Origin: Natronomonas sp. CBA1123
GTDB taxonomy: Archaea; Halobacteriota; Halobacteria; Halobacteriales; Haloarculaceae
Length of the DNA stretch: 62,012 bases
Assembly (NCBI RefSeq): GCF_009741925.1
Contig: NZ_WPCC01000017.1
Span: 1-62,012 of the forward strand
Direction: 5' to 3'
Shown: in pieces, positions 52,701 to 61,275 of the stretch
Layout: every line of letters begins with the position of its first letter
Position numbering within the stretch: position 1 is the first letter of the stretch
The notes under the pieces: model-generated
The model's input: the letters and a program-made list of their open reading frames with translations, nothing else
Told to the model about the DNA's origin: nothing
Databases searched by the model: none
Position numbers and translations under genes: made by a program

Positions 52701-55196
52701 ATGGGAGACGACGAACGAACGAGCATCCACCGACGGGCGCTTCTACGGGCGGCGGCAGCGGGGGCCGGTGTGGGTCTGACTGGCGCCGGAACCGTGGTAG
52801 GGACGAGCGGGTCGACGAGCGACGCGCTACGGCGAGCGGACACACAAGCAGCACGGGGGCCGCGGTACGTCCTCGATTATCAGGACGAGTTCAGCGAGGA
52901 CCTCCGACGGAACGTCGAGACGTTCCCCGGAATCGAGCAGTGCGTCTACCCGAACGCCGACCGCGAAATCTACGGCCCGACGGACGTGAACGCCCAGACC
53001 GCAAACGGCGGATTGGCCGTCGCGTTCAACGACCGCGGGACGATGACGGTCTGTAAGTGGCCGAACCCCTCCTACTACGACCACGCGAAGTACTTCGCCA
53101 AGGACCGAAGCGCCGACCACTACGGGGTCGCACCGAACGAAGGTGCGTTTCTCGGCCTCGCGGTCGAGACCGACGACGAAACCGAGACGACGTGGCTCCG
53201 TGAGTGGGAGACCACCCAACGCCACCCCGAGAGCCTGACCGACGTCGTCGTGACCGAACACCGCTCGGACCGTCTCGGATTGACAGTCACCGTCGAGGAT
53301 GTCGTCGACGCCGACGATGACGTGTTGGTTCGGGACGTGACCGTCGAACGTGACGACGACTCACCGGTCGAGAAGGCGCGACTCGTCGCCTTCGAGAACC
53401 TCTCGTTGAACGTCTCGAAACTCCCGTTTTTCCCGGTGACCGATGCGTGTCTGGAGGAGGGCAACGCCGACTTCGCGGCCTACGACCGCGCTATCGACGC
53501 CATCGTCCACGCCAAATCGGGCGTCGACGTCTCGACGGGCGAGCAAGCAAGCGTCGCCATCGGCATGGGCTTTCGGGAACCGAGCACCGACCACCAGGTC
53601 GGCGGCGATGCCTTCGAATCCGCCTCGACGCCCGACGAGGTCGCCCTCGATGCCGGGAGCGCGGTGTTCGAGGGGCTAGAGGAGGTGCCCGAAAGCGGCC
53701 CGCTGACCGGCGCCGTCGGTAGCCTCCGGGAAGCGACGTACGGCAACGTCGTCGCGCGAGACGCCTACCTCGACGCGAACGAATCCGTCGAGTTGGCCGG
53801 CAACGACAGCTATTTCGGACAGACGACGGGCGCGCTCTCCCGCCTCCTCTCGTTCGAGGACGGGGAAGCGACGGCGACGCTGTACTTCGCCGCCGGCGAC
53901 GACGCCGCGGCCGTCGGCGAACGCCTCGGGTCGGCCAGAGAGCGCGACCCGGCGGCGATTCGAGAGCGCAAACGGGAGTGGCTCGAAACCGTGTTGGCGG
54001 AGGCGCCGTTGCCCGACACCGACGACGAGGACGTCCTCGCGCTGTGTCGGCGGGCGCTCGTGACGCTGGCGACGACGTACGACCCCGAGTCGGGCACCAT
54101 CGTCGCCTCCATCGCCACGCAATCGCCGTACGGCGAGGACTGGCCCCGCGACGGCGCGTACTTCAATCACGTCTTGGAGGCCATCGGCCGCCACGACTGG
54201 GTCGAGAAGCACAATCGCTTCTACGTGGAAAACCAGCAGTCGGCAACCGACCCCGAACTCCCCGATTTGGTGCCGCCCGGGAACTGGGCGATGAACTACT
54301 ACGCCGACGGCGTCCCCGGCGGGCCGATACCGTACGAAATCGACGAGACCGGCTACGGCATCTGGACGCTGTGGGACCACTACGACGCCACCGGCGACGA
54401 GGAATACCTCCGGGAGGTGTACCCGGCCATCAAGCGGGCCGCCGACTACCTCGTCGACTGTGCGGACCCCGAAACCGGCCTCCACTGTCCGGCCTGGGAG
54501 GACGACCGGCCGATGCCACAACAGACCGCCGTCGGCGCCCTCACCGTCTGGCTGGGCCTCGACAGCGCGCGGAAGGCCGCCGATGCGCTCGGTCGAGGCG
54601 AAGACCGGACCCGGTGGACGGTCCGCCGGAACGAACTCGCCGAGGGCATCGAGGCGGAGTGTTACGACGAGGCCACCGGCTACGGCGCGAAAGCCGGATT
54701 CACCTTCGCCGAGACGGTGTGGCCCGTCGGCTACCGTCCGGAGGTCGGGTCGGGAGACGGAACGCTCGACCATCCGCGTATCGAGAACACCCTCGACCGG
54801 GAATGGGCGGAACTGGAGACCACCTTCGCCGAGCCCGAAGCGGGCGAACGCGACGGAGGGCTCTACGAGTCGAAGGGGCTGCTCGCGTTGGCGAAGGCCC
54901 GACGGACCGAGGGACCGGGCAGTATCGACGACGTTCGGGATGGGCTCCGGTGGGTCGCGACCGAACACGCCACCGAGGGGACACACGTCCTCGGTGAGGT
55001 GTGGATGGCCGAGGAGAACGACGACGGCGAACGGGAAATCGTCTCCGCCGTCTCACAGCCCCACGTCTGGGAGCAGAGCCTGTTCTACCTGGCGGCGCTG
55101 GAGGCCTGGCCGCCGGAGGGGCTCGAGTTCGACGCGGATTCGCTGGGCGGCGTCATCGAGGCGCTTCAGGAGCGAAACGCCCCGAGTCAGTCGTAA
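52701..55196 (+). CDS. GH15 glucoamylase-type glycosidase, Tat-exported
   Basis: The 831-residue protein starts with a Tat signal (SIHRRALLRAAAAGAGVGLTGAG). An N-terminal beta-sandwich of ~300 residues (EIYGPTDVNAQTANGGLAVAFND onwards) precedes the (alpha/alpha)6 barrel: SIATQSPYGEDWPRDGAYFNHVLEA, PPGNWAMNYYADGVPGG, EIDETGYGIWTLWDHY, LHCPAWEDDRP and VSAVSQPHVWEQSLFYLAALEAWPP with the conserved acidic sites. It probably frees glucose from starch, glycogen or another alpha-glucan outside the cell. Its end overlaps the convergent SDR gene by 10 nt. Confidence 0.9.
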   Translation: MGDDERTSIHRRALLRAAAAGAGVGLTGAGTVVGTSGSTSDALRRADTQAARGPRYVLDYQDEFSEDLRRNVETFPGIEQCVYPNADREIYGPTDVNAQTANGGLAVAFNDRGTMTVCKWPNPSYYDHAKYFAKDRSADHYGVAPNEGAFLGLAVETDDETETTWLREWETTQRHPESLTDVVVTEHRSDRLGLTVTVEDVVDADDDVLVRDVTVERDDDSPVEKARLVAFENLSLNVSKLPFFPVTDACLEEGNADFAAYDRAIDAIVHAKSGVDVSTGEQASVAIGMGFREPSTDHQVGGDAFESASTPDEVALDAGSAVFEGLEEVPESGPLTGAVGSLREATYGNVVARDAYLDANESVELAGNDSYFGQTTGALSRLLSFEDGEATATLYFAAGDDAAAVGERLGSARERDPAAIRERKREWLETVLAEAPLPDTDDEDVLALCRRALVTLATTYDPESGTIVASIATQSPYGEDWPRDGAYFNHVLEAIGRHDWVEKHNRFYVENQQSATDPELPDLVPPGNWAMNYYADGVPGGPIPYEIDETGYGIWTLWDHYDATGDEEYLREVYPAIKRAADYLVDCADPETGLHCPAWEDDRPMPQQTAVGALTVWLGLDSARKAADALGRGEDRTRWTVRRNELAEGIEAECYDEATGYGAKAGFTFAETVWPVGYRPEVGSGDGTLDHPRIENTLDREWAELETTFAEPEAGERDGGLYESKGLLALAKARRTEGPGSIDDVRDGLRWVATEHATEGTHVLGEVWMAEENDDGEREIVSAVSQPHVWEQSLFYLAALEAWPPEGLEFDADSLGGVIEALQERNAPSQS

Positions 55197-56095
55197 CTGA
55201 CACCAGTCAGTTCCTCGGAGACCGACCACAGCCGTTCGGCGGTGTCCTCGTCGTAGGAACGCTTGCTGGAGCGTTGGGTCTCGGGGGCACCGCGCATGTT
55301 CATGAGGCCACCGGGACCGACGTAGTCGCCGCCCTCGACATCCTCGGCGGTCGCGGCATACAGCATGGGCAGGGCGCCCGCTTCGGCGGATTGGGCGAAG
55401 ATGCGGTTTGCGACTGCCATCGCCGCGAGCTTGAGACGGGACCCCTCCTGTTCGGGGCCGCGGCGCTGGAGGTTCGTCGCCGCGTAGCCGGGGTGACAAC
55501 CGACGCTCGTCAGTTCGTCGTAGCGGCGGTCGAGTTCGTAGGCGAAGAGCAGGTTCGCGAGTTTGCTCTGGGCGTAGGCGCCCCACTTATCGTAGTCGTC
55601 GGTGCCGTGGAGGTCCTCGAAGTCGATGCGGCCGTTGGTGTGGATGCCGCTGGACTGGGTGACGACCCGTGGGTCGGGCGCCGCCCGGAGGGAATCGAGC
55701 AACAGGCCGGTCAGCGCGAAGTGGCCGAGGTGGTTGACGCCGAACTGTGTCTCGAAACCGTCGGCCGTCTCGCTACGCGGAATCGCCATCACGCCCGCGT
55801 TGTTGCAGAGGACGTCGATGCGCCCGAGGTCGATGGCCGTCTCGGCGAATGCCCGAACCGAATCGAGGTCCGCGAGGTCGAGTGCCTCGACGGTCAGCGA
55901 CGCACCAGGGACCTCCTCGCGAATCTCCTCGCGTGCGTCCTCAGCCGATTCGACGTTCCGACAGGCCATCACGACGTGAGCACCTTTTCGGGCGAAGGCG
56001 CGGGTGGCTTCGAGGCCGAGGCCGCTGTTGGCTCCCGTTACGACGACGGTTCGACCGGACAACTCCGGCATATCCTCGCGCGTCCAGTTCGACAT
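55187..56095 (-). CDS. Short-chain dehydrogenase/reductase (retinol-dehydrogenase-like)
   Basis: This 302-residue NAD(P)-dependent oxidoreductase has the nucleotide motif TGANSGLG (residues 20-27), NNAG (98-101) and the catalytic Ser148/149, Tyr174 and Lys178 (YDKWGAYAQSKLAN). The basic Arg after the second strand (CRN) suggests NADPH. The sequence is closest in style to the WWOX/retinol dehydrogenase branch often seen in haloarchaea. The substrate is unknown. Confidence 0.92.
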   Translation of the reverse strand: MSNWTREDMPELSGRTVVVTGANSGLGLEATRAFARKGAHVVMACRNVESAEDAREEIREEVPGASLTVEALDLADLDSVRAFAETAIDLGRIDVLCNNAGVMAIPRSETADGFETQFGVNHLGHFALTGLLLDSLRAAPDPRVVTQSSGIHTNGRIDFEDLHGTDDYDKWGAYAQSKLANLLFAYELDRRYDELTSVGCHPGYAATNLQRRGPEQEGSRLKLAAMAVANRIFAQSAEAGALPMLYAATAEDVEGGDYVGPGGLMNMRGAPETQRSSKRSYDEDTAERLWSVSEELTGVSYD

Positions 56096-56220
56096 ACTGG
56101 TCGAACCGGCGGGAGCGGCATACGTGTTCGGTCATCGTTCAACGAGAACTCGGTTGAATATTTATACAACCGTACATCGGCGGCAGAACGCAAATCTGTG
56201 GGGAAAAGCCATGGCATCCC

Positions 56221-56727
56221 ATGCGACCGAACCGGACACGAGTACTGCTTTTGACCGCGGTGTTGTGTCTCGCAGCCGTCGCCTTCGTCGGCGTCGGCGC
56301 CGCCGCGGAGGACCCGACCGAGGAAACGACGATTGACGTGAACATCGGCGTTGACGCAGACGGCGAGGGCGGCGACGGGAGCGTCGTCTGTACCGGTGCG
56401 GTGACCGACCACGACTGCGATAAGGGCGGCGAGCTCGACGCCGGCCCGACGAGCGTCGAGTACGACGGCTTCAACGACGACAGCCTCGACGAGCGGTCCT
56501 CCGCCTTCGGCGACACCTTCGTCGTGACGGCCGGCAACGAGTCGGCGACAGTCGGCTTCACCTGTGAACTCGGCCTCGAACCGTCCGCGGAGAACCCCTG
56601 TCCAGTCGAGGCCTCCCAAGGTGACACCACCGAGGACGGCGACGAGCCGAGCGACGACGAATCCCACCCAAGCGAGAACGGCGAAGGTGACGGAAACACA
56701 CCCGAACACGCCAACGGCCCGCAGTAG
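56221..56727 (+). CDS. Secreted acidic protein
   Basis: The 168-residue protein has an N-terminal signal (RTRVLLLTAVLCLAAVAFVGVGAAA), a ~95-residue region with four Cys (VVCTGAVTDHDCDKGG; FTCELG; NPCPVEA) and a low-complexity acidic tail (GDEPSDDESHPSENGEGDG). No anchor or PGF-CTERM signal is present, so it may be released. I recognise no family. An AT-rich patch at 56157-56167 is the likely promoter, about 57 nt upstream. Confidence 0.7.
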   Translation: MRPNRTRVLLLTAVLCLAAVAFVGVGAAAEDPTEETTIDVNIGVDADGEGGDGSVVCTGAVTDHDCDKGGELDAGPTSVEYDGFNDDSLDERSSAFGDTFVVTAGNESATVGFTCELGLEPSAENPCPVEASQGDTTEDGDEPSDDESHPSENGEGDGNTPEHANGPQ

Positions 56728-56795
56728 CGCATCGGCCGACTCACCGAACTGAACCGCCGCAGGGTATAGGCCCCCTCGCGTCGAAGTCGCCACGA

Positions 56796-57539
56796 ATGGC
56801 TGCCATTCGGACGCGCGAGTTGTCGAAACGATACGGCGACGTGGTGGCGCTGGATTCGCTGTCGCTGACCGTCGACGACGGCGAGTGCTACGGCTTTCTC
56901 GGTCCTAACGGCGCCGGCAAATCGACGACCATCAACATTCTGACGGGCCAACTCGTCCCCGATGACGGTGAGGCCCGCGTCGCGGGTGTCGACCCCGTCG
57001 AGACGCCAGTCGAAGCGCGGCGACACGTCGGTATCCTCCCCGAAAGCGGCCGACCGCCGTCGTTTCTGACCGTCCGGGAGTACTTCGAGTTCGCCGCGGC
57101 CACTCGCGACATCGAGGAGGCGACGCTGACCGAGCGGGTCGACCGCTGGGCGGAGCGACTGGAGTTCGCCCACAAACTCGACACGCTGTGTACCGACCTC
57201 TCGCAGGGCGAACGACAGAAGGTGCTCATCACGCAGGCGTTCCTCCACGAACCCCGGGTCGTCTTCATCGACGAACCGCTGACGAACTTAGACCCTATCA
57301 TGCAGGAGCGGGTCAAGCGCTTCTTCGAGACCTACCGCGACGCCGGCAACACGCTGTTCCTGTCGACGCACTTCGTCGAGACGGCCGCCGAGGTGTGTAC
57401 GCAGGTCGGCATCCTGAACCGCGGTCGCCTGCTCGAGGAGCTCCGACCCGGCGGGATAGACGGCGACGCACTGCTCGACCAGTTCTTCGCGTCGGTCGAA
57501 GAGGACGTAGGGGAGGCGGAACTGCAACGCACGCCATGA
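56796..57539 (+). CDS. ABC transporter ATPase
   Basis: This 247-residue ATPase of the ABC-2/exporter type has Walker A GPNGAGKST (residues 36-44), Q-loop region PESGRPPSFLTVREYFEF, signature DLSQGERQK, Walker B VVFIDEPLTNLDP and H-loop STHF. It powers the membrane protein encoded directly after it; the ATG of that gene overlaps its TGA. The substrate is unknown. The signal-peptide protein before it (69 nt) could be part of the same unit. Confidence 0.94.
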   Translation: MAAIRTRELSKRYGDVVALDSLSLTVDDGECYGFLGPNGAGKSTTINILTGQLVPDDGEARVAGVDPVETPVEARRHVGILPESGRPPSFLTVREYFEFAAATRDIEEATLTERVDRWAERLEFAHKLDTLCTDLSQGERQKVLITQAFLHEPRVVFIDEPLTNLDPIMQERVKRFFETYRDAGNTLFLSTHFVETAAEVCTQVGILNRGRLLEELRPGGIDGDALLDQFFASVEEDVGEAELQRTP

Positions 57540-58963
57540 CGCTGTCGACTACCTATCTGCTCCGTGTGATGGCACTGGAGGAGTGGCGACTCCACGGCCG
57601 GATGTTCGGCGGGAAGCGCTTCGCGATGTTCCCCGTCTTCGTCGCCGCGGTCGCCGCCGGCACGGCCGCCTTCTTCGCCCTCGCCAACGCCGACACTGGC
57701 CTGCTCATCGCCGGCCTCCATCTCGTCGTCGCGACGCTCGGCCTGCAGGTCGGCACCGTCGGTTTGGTCGGTCGAGACGCCCTCGAAGACCTGCTGGGCG
57801 AGACGACGCTGTTGCTGTTCTCGGCGCGGACCCTGCCCGTCGAACCGAAGAAACTGCTCGTCGCATTCCTGGTGAAGGACGTGGCATACTACGCCGTCCT
57901 CTTCCTGTTGCCGCTGACCGTCGGTTTGGTGCCGCTGGTCGTGATGGCCGACGTACCTGCCGCCCGCCTGCCGCTGTTGTTCCTCACGAGCGTCGGCATG
58001 TTCGCGCTGAGCGTCGCCGCGAGTTTCGCACTCGTCGGCATCCACACGCGCTCGCGGACGGCCTCCATCGCTTTGGTCGTCGCCGTCGTCGCGGCGCTCC
58101 TCCTCGATGGGTCCCGCGTGCTCGCGGTGACCCCGTACGGTCTACTAGCCGACATCCGGCCGCTGACCGTCGCCGGGAGTCTGCTTTTGCCCGTCTTCCT
58201 CGGCGTCGTCGGCGTCGTCGCCTTCCGGTTCGACCGCCGGACCCCCTCCCGGACCGCTGCCAACCGATTCGGGTGGCTCCACCGGAAACTGGGGGGCGCC
58301 GACGAACAGGGTCTGCTCGCAAAGTCGCTACTCGACGTGGTGCGCTCCTCGGGCGGCCTCTGGAAGGTCGTCTTCTCGCAGGGGCTGGTCTTCGCCGTGC
58401 TGGCCGTGCTGCTCGCCTTCCTGCCCGACGTGGTGCCGGTCCGACCGGAACCGGGACTCACCATCGCCGCCGTCCTCGCGCTGGGGTCGTTCACGACCTA
58501 CAACTGGCTCTGTCAGTTCGACGACACGGCCTTTTACCTCCGGCATCCCGTCTCGCTGTCGGCGGTGTTCCGAGCGAAACTGCTCGGCTTCTGTCTGCTC
58601 GCGTTGCCCTCGGGGCTTGCCTTTCTCGGATTGGGTGCGGTCGTCTTCGGCACCGGGACGATGGCCGTCGGCATCGCGGTTTTCGCGCCGCTGTGTCTGT
58701 ACGTCTTCGGCGTGACGGCGTACGTCGCCGGTCTCGAACCGACAGAGTTGCTGTTCGACACGCCCGTCTTCGCCGGGTTCACGCTGGCGATGATGGTCGT
58801 TCTCATCCCGCTGGTGGTCGCCGCCATCGCCTTCACGCTGTATCCGACCGGTCTCGCGCTCGGAAGCGTCGGCTACGCGTCGCTGTCCGGACTCGCGGGA
58901 CTCGGCCTGTATCGGCGGGCCGGAACGAGGTGGGAAGGGCGGGCGCTGGACGGAACGGACTGA
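57536..58963 (+). CDS. ABC transporter membrane protein
   Basis: This 475-residue integral membrane protein with about twelve helices starts at ATG 57536, inside the stop of the ATPase gene (ATGA), which fixes the start. Two cytoplasmic charged loops (VEPKKLLVAFLVKD; FDRRTPSRTAANRFGWLHRKLGGADEQG) separate helix groups. It resembles no well-named exporter; ABC-2-like efflux is the best guess. The C-end LYRRAGTRWEGRA has a second, out-of-place copy of its coding bases (GCCTGTATCGGCGG) 65 nt downstream. Confidence 0.85.
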   Translation: MTLSTTYLLRVMALEEWRLHGRMFGGKRFAMFPVFVAAVAAGTAAFFALANADTGLLIAGLHLVVATLGLQVGTVGLVGRDALEDLLGETTLLLFSARTLPVEPKKLLVAFLVKDVAYYAVLFLLPLTVGLVPLVVMADVPAARLPLLFLTSVGMFALSVAASFALVGIHTRSRTASIALVVAVVAALLLDGSRVLAVTPYGLLADIRPLTVAGSLLLPVFLGVVGVVAFRFDRRTPSRTAANRFGWLHRKLGGADEQGLLAKSLLDVVRSSGGLWKVVFSQGLVFAVLAVLLAFLPDVVPVRPEPGLTIAAVLALGSFTTYNWLCQFDDTAFYLRHPVSLSAVFRAKLLGFCLLALPSGLAFLGLGAVVFGTGTMAVGIAVFAPLCLYVFGVTAYVAGLEPTELLFDTPVFAGFTLAMMVVLIPLVVAAIAFTLYPTGLALGSVGYASLSGLAGLGLYRRAGTRWEGRALDGTD

Positions 58964-59017
58964 CCTACAGCCTGTATCGGCGGCTTGGGAGCAGTGAATG
59001 AGGAAGTGGTAAAAACC

Positions 59018-59025
59018 TAATATAT
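59018..59025 (+). promoter_or_regulatory. TATA box of the RDD gene
   Basis: TAATATAT-like sequence about 24-27 nt before ATG 59045, in an AT-rich patch (58999-59044). Confidence 0.5.
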
Positions 59026-59044
59026 TGGATTAAATTACAGTTCT

Positions 59045-59455
59045 ATGGAAGAGACAAAAGAACGGCATTCGGGGATACTCTTCGAACGCATCATTGCCGC
59101 AGTAATCGACCTTCTGGTGATGATTCCTCTGGTCGCAACGATTGCAGCAATTTTGGGCGTCGGAACCCAATCCGAGGCTGTCTTCGTATCTATAATCCTT
59201 GTGGGATATTTTTCGTACTACATCGTTCCGGAGTGGCTGTACGGTCGGACGCTGGGAAAGCAACTACTCGGGATAATCGTCCTTCGTTCGGACGGTCGAG
59301 TTCCGTCTCTCGAACAGGCCGTGCTGCGTAACCTGTTGCGAATCATCGACGGAGCGGGAGGATACCTGTTTGGACTGCTCGTAATCCTGTTCACAAACAA
59401 GAATCAACGGGTCGGCGACCTCCTCTCGGGAACGGTCGTCGTTTCCAGGGAGTGA
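59045..59455 (+). CDS. RDD-family membrane protein
   Basis: The 136-residue protein has three hydrophobic segments. The family motif is in FERIIAAVIDLLVMIPLVATIAAI (Arg and Asp of RDD) and WLYGRTLGKQLLGIIVLRSDGR, followed by RVGDLLSGTVVV at the end. Some RDD proteins are Na+ or Li+/H+ antiporters, others have unknown roles. Codon use here is visibly richer in A/T than in neighbours, which may mean recent transfer. Confidence 0.88.
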   Translation: MEETKERHSGILFERIIAAVIDLLVMIPLVATIAAILGVGTQSEAVFVSIILVGYFSYYIVPEWLYGRTLGKQLLGIIVLRSDGRVPSLEQAVLRNLLRIIDGAGGYLFGLLVILFTNKNQRVGDLLSGTVVVSRE

Positions 59456-60955
59456 TTACAGTTCGTAGAGGTCGCCGAACTTCGATTCCGCGTACTCGAG
59501 GAAGTAGTCGGCGGTGAAGGATTCGCCGGTGGCCTCCTCGATGAGGTCGTCGGTGGTGTAGCGCTGACCGTGGCTGTGGACGTTGTCGGTGAGCCACTGG
59601 TGGAGCGCATCGAACTCGCCGGCGCGGACCTGCGAGTCGAGGTCGCCGATGTCGGAGGCGGCGGCGTCGTACAGTTGTGCTGCCAGGACACTCCCCAGCG
59701 AGTAGGTCGGGAAGTAACCGAAGGAGCCGTGACTCCAGTGGATGTCCTGTAGGCAGCCCTCGCCGTCGGCGTCGGGGCGGACGCCGAGGTACTCCTCCAT
59801 CTTGTCGTTCCAGACGGCGGGGACCTCCTCGACGTCGAGGTCGCCGGCCAGCAGGTCGCGTTCGATTTCGAACCGGAGGATGATGTGGAGGTGGTAGGTG
59901 AGTTCGTCGGCCTCGACGCGGATGAGATTGTCCTCGTACACCTGGTTTGCGGCCTCGTAGGCCTGCCGGGCGGTGAGGTCGGTGCCGTACTGGTCGTTGA
60001 ACTGCGGGACGAACAGCTCCCAGAACGGTTCGGTTCGGCCGACGTGGTTCTCCCAGAGCCGCGATTGGGACTCGTGGACGGTCAGTCCGCGGTGTTCGCC
60101 GAGCGGCGAGCCGTAGGCGTCCTGTCGGAGGCCCTGGGTGTAGGTGGCGTGGCCGAACTCGTGGATGGTCGAGCCAAGGGAGTCCAGCGGGTCGGACTCG
60201 TCGAATCGGGTGGTGACGCGGGCGTCGAACTGCGTTCCCGAAGAGAAGGGGTGTGGTGCGGTGTCGATGCGGCCGTGTTCGAAGTCGTAGCCGAGCGTCT
60301 CGAGGGCCTCACGAGCGAGGTCCATCTGCTCGTCTTCGGGGAAGGTGCCGTCGACGCTGTAGAGGTCGACGTTGGAGTCGCGAATCTCGTCGATGAGCGG
60401 GACGAGGCGCTCACGGAGGTTCTCGAGGACCCGTTCGGCGGTGTCGAGGTCGATGTACGGTTCGTAGTCCGCGAACAGCACCTCGTAGGGGTCCGCGTCG
60501 GGGTCGATGTGTTCGGCGTACTCGCGTTTGAGGTCGAGCAGGCGCTCGACGGTCGGCGCGAAGGTGTCCCAGTCGTCTTCGGCCTTGGCTTCCTGCCAGA
60601 CGGGGTGGGCATCGCTCGTCGCCTCGCTGATTTCGGTGACGAGGTCGGTCGGGACGCGTGCCTTCCGCTCGTGTTGTCGTCGAATCTCGCGGACGACAGC
60701 GGCTTCCTCGGCGGGGAGGTCGGCGTCTTCGAGGTCATCGAGGTTTTCAGCCACGTCGTCGTCGACGAGGATGTCGTGGGCGACCGCCGATATCGCGCCG
60801 CGCTGCTTCGAGCGGGCTGGTGTCCCGCCCTCCGGCATCATCACTTCCTGGTCCCAACTCAGCACCATGTTCGCGTCGCCGAGGTACGTCGCCCGCTGGT
60901 AGTCGGCCAGCAGGTCGTCGTAGGCCTCGGGGACGCTCGATTGGTCCGTCGCCAT
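59456..60955 (-). CDS. M32 carboxypeptidase (Taq type)
   Basis: This 499-residue zinc metallopeptidase removes C-terminal amino acids. The zinc motif HEFGHATYTQGL (about residue 264) and the downstream ESQSRLWENHVGR with the Glu ligand are both present, along with HRGLTVH and the C-terminal IHWSHGSFGYFPTYSLGSVLAAQL typical of M32. Length is normal. It acts in the cytoplasm (no signal). ATG 60955 is chosen over an in-frame TTG nine codons earlier. Confidence 0.95.
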   Translation of the reverse strand: MATDQSSVPEAYDDLLADYQRATYLGDANMVLSWDQEVMMPEGGTPARSKQRGAISAVAHDILVDDDVAENLDDLEDADLPAEEAAVVREIRRQHERKARVPTDLVTEISEATSDAHPVWQEAKAEDDWDTFAPTVERLLDLKREYAEHIDPDADPYEVLFADYEPYIDLDTAERVLENLRERLVPLIDEIRDSNVDLYSVDGTFPEDEQMDLAREALETLGYDFEHGRIDTAPHPFSSGTQFDARVTTRFDESDPLDSLGSTIHEFGHATYTQGLRQDAYGSPLGEHRGLTVHESQSRLWENHVGRTEPFWELFVPQFNDQYGTDLTARQAYEAANQVYEDNLIRVEADELTYHLHIILRFEIERDLLAGDLDVEEVPAVWNDKMEEYLGVRPDADGEGCLQDIHWSHGSFGYFPTYSLGSVLAAQLYDAAASDIGDLDSQVRAGEFDALHQWLTDNVHSHGQRYTTDDLIEEATGESFTADYFLEYAESKFGDLYEL

Positions 60956-61016
60956 GGCAAATACTGCGACCCCCGAAGCCAAGAACCCACGGATACCGGA
61001 CGAGGCGGTCAGTCGG

Positions 61017-61214
61017 TCACTCGTCGGCTTTTCGCCGACCAGACAACACGTACAGGAGGATGAGAACGCCCTCGATTCGCGCCGCGGTGTACACCCACGG
61101 CCGGAGTTCCACGTCGTCGTCCTTGGTTGCGAGGTTCATCCAGAAGTCGACGAGCGGTTTCGGAAACGCCGCTTCGAGCAATCCGAGGACGGCGAAGAGC
61201 AATCTGAGTGCCAT
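61017..61214 (-). CDS. Small membrane protein
   Basis: This is a 65-residue protein with two helices (LRLLFAVLGLLEAAFPKPLVDFWM and RIEGVLILLYVLSG) joined by a charged loop KDDDVELRPW. The pattern is like small conserved haloarchaeal membrane proteins of unknown role. It lies on the same strand between the M20 peptidase and the M32 peptidase genes, about 60 nt from each. Confidence 0.65.
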   Translation of the reverse strand: MALRLLFAVLGLLEAAFPKPLVDFWMNLATKDDDVELRPWVYTAARIEGVLILLYVLSGRRKADE

Positions 61215-61275
61215 ACGTGAGGATACGACACATGCCAAAAAGAGCCTGTCGCGAGTTCTCACGCGGCGGGAGCGA

